Assembly: GCA_017441605.1 (NCBI GenBank)
Contig: JAFRXD010000070.1
Span: forward strand, 1-55,171
Reading direction: 5' to 3'
Source: Thermoguttaceae bacterium
GTDB taxonomy: Bacteria > Planctomycetota > Planctomycetia > Pirellulales > Thermoguttaceae
Length of the DNA: 55,171 nucleotides
Both the position numbers and the translations under genes were made by a program. This document shows positions 50,816 to 55,171 of this stretch, in pieces (positions within the stretch are counted from its first letter, which is position 1; each line of letters starts with the position of its first letter). The notes beneath the pieces are model-generated. The model was not told the origin of the DNA. It searched no databases and saw only the letters and a program-made list of their open reading frames with translations.

Positions 50816-53800
50816 TCAGACGAGGGACTTGGCGATGAGGTCGAGATCAAGTTCGTCGATCTCGTCGAAGGCCGCGTCGAGAGCCGCGATCTCGGAGGTC
50901 GAGACTTCGGCGGTTCCAACGTAGGCGCCCGTTCCGGTCGCGACGACCTTCAGGGTCGACCCAGCGTCCTCGTCGGTCGGGACGTAGCTGGCTTCGACCG
51001 CGCCCTCGATTTCCGTCTCGACGCCTTCGGCGTCGACGCGGTACCATTGGTAATCGGCGGTCGCGCCGATCGGTTTCGCGTAAACGGTAATCGTATTGCC
51101 GACGAACGCGAGGTCGGAGCGAAGCGCGACTTCGGTCAATTGGCGCGTAACGATGTTCTCGGTAACCGCTTCGAACGTTTGACCGGCGAGCTCGCCAGTG
51201 TTGTAGGAAACGGTAACCTTCATTTGCGAACCGACTTGAGCGTAGCTGGGCGTGCAGTACGCGACGCGAGTTTTCTCAATGACGGTCCAGCCCGCTTCGT
51301 CGGAGCCGTAAGACCATTGGAACTTGGCGAACGCGGGATCGACCGTCGCTTTGGCGACGATTTTACCGCCCAGAACCGGGTCGTTGGTCGAAAGGATAAC
51401 CGGGACGAACTCGACGGCTTGCGTCGTCGTGGCTTCGTAGGTTCCGGTCGAATCGAATTCGTCGAGACCGGTCGCGACGACCTTCAGGAAGCAGTCGACG
51501 TCGGCCATAACCGGGGTGTAGGACGCGTCGGTCGCGCCTTCGATCGCGGTCTCGTTTCCTTCGGCGTCGACGAGGTACCATTGGTACTCGGCGGTCGCGC
51601 GACGAGAAACGATTTGCGCGCTAACGGCGGCGCCGACCATAACTTGGTCGCCTTCGTCAATCGCGACGCCGGTAACGTCGAAGTTGACCTTAGAGGTTTG
51701 CGCCTCGACGACGTCTCCGGCCGAGGTGGTCGCTTCGACCTTCAGGCATTGACCGACGTAGTTGACGTTCGGCGAGAAGTAGCTGTAAGTCGCGCCTTCG
51801 ATCGCCGTCCAACCCGCCTCGTCGGAGCCCGCGTACCACTGGTAGGTCGCGAACTGATCGGACGGATTCAGAGCCGCGATCACGCGACGACCCCAAGTGG
51901 GCTCGGTGTTCGAGAGCGTAATCGCGCTCGAGGAAGAAGTGGCGAGAACGTCTTGCTCGGCAACGAGGACTTCTTCGGGCGTTTCGTTCGGATCGACGAC
52001 CGGGTTGGTGACGACGAACGCCTCGCCGCCGTACGAGCCGGTTCCGGTCGCGACGAGTTTCAGGACGTACCCGATATCGTCGGCGGTCGGCGTGTAGCGG
52101 TAATCGGTCGCGCCGTCGATCGCCGTCTCAACGTCGCCGTCAACGCGGTACCATTGGAGATCGACCGTCGCCTTAACGGGTCGGGTGTAGGATCCAAGGC
52201 GAACGCCAACGTAGGCGTCGGTCGAGGAGAGGACGACTTGGGAAACGCCGGCGGTAAGCGGATTCGCCGTAACGGCGGAGTAGGTCTCGCTTTCGCAATC
52301 GCCGCGTTGATACGTGGCCTCGACCTTGAGGTACTGGCCGATGAACCCGACGGGAGCGGAGTAGTAGCTGTAGGTCGCGCCTTCGATCGCGGTCCAACCC
52401 GCGTCCTCGGAACCGACGTACCATTGATAGGTCGCGAACGTGTCGACCGGGTTCATGATCGCGGAGACGCGATGACCGCAAGCGGGCGTATCGGTCGAGA
52501 AGCTAATCGGATCGAACGGGACGGCTTCCGCAACGGTCATTTCGACTTCGCCGACGTAGGCGCCGGTTCCGGTCGCGACGACCTTCAGGTAGCAGAAGCG
52601 GTCGGCGACGGCGATCGTATAGCTCGCGTCGGTCGCGCCTTCGATCGCGGTCTCGACGCCCTCGGCGTCGACGCGGTACCATTGGTACTCGGCGGTCGCG
52701 TCGGCGGGGGTCGTAACGGCGGTCAGGGTCGCGCCGATCTCAACGTCGCCGGAAATCTCGACTCCGTCGAGCGCGATCGCGAGCGGGGAGTTGGTCTCGC
52801 CGATGACGGAAAGTCCGGCGTAGTCGCCGTCGTTGTACTTGGCGATAACGCGCAGATAGCAACCGAGATATTCCTCGGACGGTTCGATATAGCCGTCGGT
52901 GGCGTCGCTAATCGCGGTCCAACGGCCCTCCTCGGAACGATATTGCCACTGATAGGTCGCGGTCGCGTCTTCGGGATTCAAGGTGGCGACGATAGTATCG
53001 CCGAGCATCGGGTCGTAGGTCGAGAGCGTAACCGGGTTCTCGGCGGCGACCGGCGCGTAGGTGGTTCCCTCGACGGTGCCGAAGTAAATTCCCTCGCTGG
53101 TCGCGACAACCTTCAGGTAGCAGTCGACGTCGGCTTCGGTCGGGACGTAATCGGCTTCGGTCGCGCCTTCGATCAAGACGTCGCCGTCGGCTTCGACGCG
53201 GTACCATTGGTAAGACGGATTCGCGGCGACCGGGTTGACGTAAACGCCAACGCTACCGCCAACGTAAGGCACGTACTTGCCGAAGTTGACCTTGGTCAGC
53301 GCTTGGGAGACCGGCGCGTCGGAAACGACGGAGTAGGTCTCGCCCGCGCACTCGCCGCGTTGATACGTGGCCTCGACCTTGACGTACTTGCCGACGCAAG
53401 CGGTCGAAACGGAGAAGGAAGAGACGGAAGCTCCGGCTTCGGTCCAGCCGTCCTCTTCGGATCCGACGTACCATTGATAGGTCGTCATCGAGTCGGCCGG
53501 ATCCATGACGGCGAAGATCTTATCGCCAAGAACCGGCTCGGTGATCGAGAGAGACAGCGGCGAGAACGCGACGGTCTCGACGGTCGTGGCGGTCGCTTCG
53601 CCGCCCCACAGGCCGTTGCCGGTCGCGACGACCTTCAGGCTGCAGAAACGATCCGCGACTTGCGCGACGTAGGTGGAGGCGTTCGCGCCTTCGATCGCGG
53701 TCTCGTTACCCTCGGCGTCGACGCGGTACCACTGATAATCGACCGTGGCGTTCCAAGCGACCGTTTGGGTGCGAACCTTCTTGCCGACCGCCAAGTTCTC

Positions 53801-55171
53801 GGTTCCGAGAATGCGGACGTTGAGGAGCTCGCGACCGACGACCTCGGTTTGATCGGACAAGGTTTGCCCGTCGAACTTGCCGCCGACGTAGGTGGCTTCG
53901 ACTTTCAGGCATTGCCCGACGTAACCCATCGGAGCGGAGAAGTAGGAGACGTTCGCGCCTTCGATCGCCGTCCAACCGTCTTCGTCGGAACCAACGTACC
54001 ACTGGAAGTTGGCGCGAGTGTTCGGCGCGATGACAGCCACAACGCGTTGTCCGGCGATCGGATTGTAAGTGTTGAGCGAGATCGTCGCGGTCATTTCGGC
54101 GACGGTCAGCGTCATTTCGGCGGTGAAGACGCCCTCGCCTTCGGTCGCGGTGACGACGATCGCGTAGTCGCCGAGCTCAAGTCCGCCGACGTAAACGAGT
54201 TGTCCGTCGACGATCGTAATCGCGTCGGTCGCTTCGCCGTCGAGAGTGACCGCGACTTCGGGATTGTCGAGGTTGGTCGCGATAATCGTCGCGATCGCGA
54301 CGTCGGCGTCTTCCTCGTAGACCTTGTTCACAACGTCTTCCAAGGCGATTCCTTGCTCGACGATCGGCTCGGCCTCGGTCTCGACGATGAGCGTCGCGGC
54401 TTCGGAGGCGTAAGCTCCGTCGGCGGTCGCTTGAACTTCGAACTCGTAGGCGGTTCCCGCTTCAAGACCGGTGAAGGTGTACGAGGTCTCGGCGATCGTG
54501 TCTTGGATATCGCCCAAGCAAACCGTGTACAGTTCCGCGCCCTCGACCGCGTCCCAAGTTACCGTAATCGAATCGGTCGTCGCCGTGTACGCGAGGTTCG
54601 TCGGGGTCGCCAGTTGCGCGTAGTCCTCGGTCGAGGCGGTCAGCGCGGCGGGTTGAGAAGCGTAGACGTTTTCGCCGGTCGCGACGACGGCGACGCTATA
54701 CTCGCTATTGACGGAGAGGTTGCCGATCGTGTAGGTCGTGTCGGTCGTGGTGTATTCCCCGCCCGCGTCGAAGTAAATCGTGTAGCCGGTCGCGCCCTCG
54801 ACCGCGTCCCAAGTCAGCGTGATCGAATCGGTCGTCGCGGTGTACGCGAGGTTCTCCGGGGTCGCCAGCGTCGCGTAATCCTCGGTCGCGACGTCGAGCG
54901 AAGCGGGTTGAGAAGCGTAAACGTTCTCGCCCGTCGCGATAACGGAAACGACGTGGCTCGTGTTCGCCGCGAGTTCGCTAATCGTGAGCGTCGTCTCGGT
55001 CGTGGTGTACTCGCCGCCGAGGTCAAAGTTGACGGTGTAGCCGGTCGCGCCTTCGACCGCGTCCCAAGTCAGCGTGATCGAATCGGTCGTCGCGGTGTAC
55101 GCGAGGTTCTCCGGGGTCGCCAGCGTCGCGTAATCCTCGGTCGCGACGTCGAGCGAAGCGGGTTGAGAAGC
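50816..55171 (-). CDS. Giant secreted FN3/Ig-like repeat protein, 5' partial
   Basis: About 1450 codons seen. The frame is open through the right edge (the TTG at 54517 is an internal Leu), so the N-terminus lies beyond. Order N to C: at least two full and one partial fibronectin-III modules (LATPENLAYTATTDSITLTW, GYTVNFDLGGEYTT), 85 aa each; a cadherin-like segment (DVVNKVYEEDADVAIATI); then 12 Ig-like modules alternating between type A (YQWYVGSEEDGWTAIEGA) and type B (YQWYRVDAEGNETAIEGA), six A/B pairs. It ends in a short acidic tail (DAAFDEIDELDLDLI). No catalytic domain visible; an adhesin, S-layer or stalk-type surface role is an inference. Own terminator 53 bp downstream. Confidence 0.8.
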   Translation of the reverse strand, partial: ASQPASLDVATEDYATLATPENLAYTATTDSITLTWDAVEGATGYTVNFDLGGEYTTTETTLTISELAANTSHVVSVIATGENVYASQPASLDVATEDYATLATPENLAYTATTDSITLTWDAVEGATGYTIYFDAGGEYTTTDTTYTIGNLSVNSEYSVAVVATGENVYASQPAALTASTEDYAQLATPTNLAYTATTDSITVTWDAVEGAELYTVCLGDIQDTIAETSYTFTGLEAGTAYEFEVQATADGAYASEAATLIVETEAEPIVEQGIALEDVVNKVYEEDADVAIATIIATNLDNPEVAVTLDGEATDAITIVDGQLVYVGGLELGDYAIVVTATEGEGVFTAEMTLTVAEMTATISLNTYNPIAGQRVVAVIAPNTRANFQWYVGSDEDGWTAIEGANVSYFSAPMGYVGQCLKVEATYVGGKFDGQTLSDQTEVVGRELLNVRILGTENLAVGKKVRTQTVAWNATVDYQWYRVDAEGNETAIEGANASTYVAQVADRFCSLKVVATGNGLWGGEATATTVETVAFSPLSLSITEPVLGDKIFAVMDPADSMTTYQWYVGSEEDGWTEAGASVSSFSVSTACVGKYVKVEATYQRGECAGETYSVVSDAPVSQALTKVNFGKYVPYVGGSVGVYVNPVAANPSYQWYRVEADGDVLIEGATEADYVPTEADVDCYLKVVATSEGIYFGTVEGTTYAPVAAENPVTLSTYDPMLGDTIVATLNPEDATATYQWQYRSEEGRWTAISDATDGYIEPSEEYLGCYLRVIAKYNDGDYAGLSVIGETNSPLAIALDGVEISGDVEIGATLTAVTTPADATAEYQWYRVDAEGVETAIEGATDASYTIAVADRFCYLKVVATGTGAYVGEVEMTVAEAVPFDPISFSTDTPACGHRVSAIMNPVDTFATYQWYVGSEDAGWTAIEGATYSYYSAPVGFIGQYLKVEATYQRGDCESETYSAVTANPLTAGVSQVVLSSTDAYVGVRLGSYTRPVKATVDLQWYRVDGDVETAIDGATDYRYTPTADDIGYVLKLVATGTGSYGGEAFVVTNPVVDPNETPEEVLVAEQDVLATSSSSAITLSNTEPTWGRRVIAALNPSDQFATYQWYAGSDEAGWTAIEGATYSYFSPNVNYVGQCLKVEATTSAGDVVEAQTSKVNFDVTGVAIDEGDQVMVGAAVSAQIVSRRATAEYQWYLVDAEGNETAIEGATDASYTPVMADVDCFLKVVATGLDEFDSTGTYEATTTQAVEFVPVILSTNDPVLGGKIVAKATVDPAFAKFQWSYGSDEAGWTVIEKTRVAYCTPSYAQVGSQMKVTVSYNTGELAGQTFEAVTENIVTRQLTEVALRSDLAFVGNTITVYAKPIGATADYQWYRVDAEGVETEIEGAVEASYVPTDEDAGSTLKVVATGTGAYVGTAEVSTSEIAALDAAFDEIDELDLDLIAKSLV
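50900..54130. repeat. Twelve Ig-like repeat modules in A/B alternation
   Basis: Recurring minus-strand blocks encode YQWYVGS-x-GWTAIEGA (A) and YQWYRVDAEG-x-ETAIEGA (B), the latter usually followed by LKVVATG. The pair period is about 190 codons. DNA similarity between modules is high in the QWY and LKVVATG parts. Confidence 0.8.
54662..55171. repeat. Two near-identical 255-bp FN3 repeats
   Basis: The same minus-strand motif (GCTTCTCAACCCGC) recurs at exactly 255-bp spacing (ending 55171, 54916, 54661), encoding 85-aa fibronectin-III units. The array continues off the right edge. Confidence 0.85.

Noticed and set aside
54517..54517. Start codon of the giant repeat protein at 54517
   Set aside because: This TTG is an in-frame Leu within an FN3 module, and the frame stays open to the window edge.

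Overview
The window looks like chromosomal DNA of a planctomycete (Planctomycetota, possibly a Pirellulales/Thermoguttaceae-type lineage; the exact lineage is an inference). The evidence is an LEPR-XLL-type N-terminal signal (LETLENRELLSA) on a large surface protein, a LamG/beta-propeller/di-heme protein of the hydrazine-synthase-alpha-like type, two DUF1570 proteins, many Sec-signal secreted proteins, and GC-rich coding DNA.

Left part (1-30.7 kb), mostly conserved genes. In order: a partial bacterial PH-domain membrane protein; a secreted double-domain glycerophosphodiesterase; a secreted five-bladed-propeller protein; prs-hemB (minus strand); an RlmM-like rRNA methyltransferase; homoserine dehydrogenase; a secreted alpha/beta-hydrolase-like protein; two tandem SpoIIE/RsbU-type phosphatases with ATGA overlap; the LamG/propeller/di-heme giant; a DUF5662 protein; a PpiD/SurA-like foldase; a putative outer-membrane barrel; a polytopic membrane protein; two identical tRNA-Thr(CGT) genes with a clear promoter and terminator; a PP-loop tRNA-thiolase-like enzyme; a GH36/GH27-like glycosidase; and an ExeA-like ATPase with a long acidic tail.

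Central part (30.9-42.7 kb), the most unusual. A sigma70-like promoter at about 30953-30981 drives a head-to-tail array of five secreted paralogues (P1-P5, about 345-374 aa) of a family I do not recognise. P2-P5 are joined by nearly identical DNA of roughly 315 bp (3' end of one gene + spacer + 5' end of the next), while their cores have diverged. P5 runs by a 4-nt ATGA overlap into a decayed glycosyltransferase pseudogene. Next come an LEPR-XLL surface protein whose second half is AT-rich and ends in a transglutaminase-like Cys/His/Asp domain, a sixth paralogue (P6) with a replaced signal peptide, and an intact GT4 glycosyltransferase with the same ATGA overlap. A [paralogue + glycosyltransferase] unit therefore exists twice, with a surface-protein gene between the copies and one GT copy dead.

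Right part (42.7-55.2 kb) is a surface/exopolysaccharide neighbourhood: asparagine synthase, two DUF1570 putative metallopeptidases (one fused to a thioredoxin-fold domain without its cysteines), a polysaccharide pyruvyl transferase paired with an FrhB/FdhB-type iron-sulfur protein, and the C-terminal 1.45 kaa of a giant FN3/Ig-like surface protein running off the right edge. The region is consistent with building or modifying the cell surface, but the role of the paralogue array is unknown.
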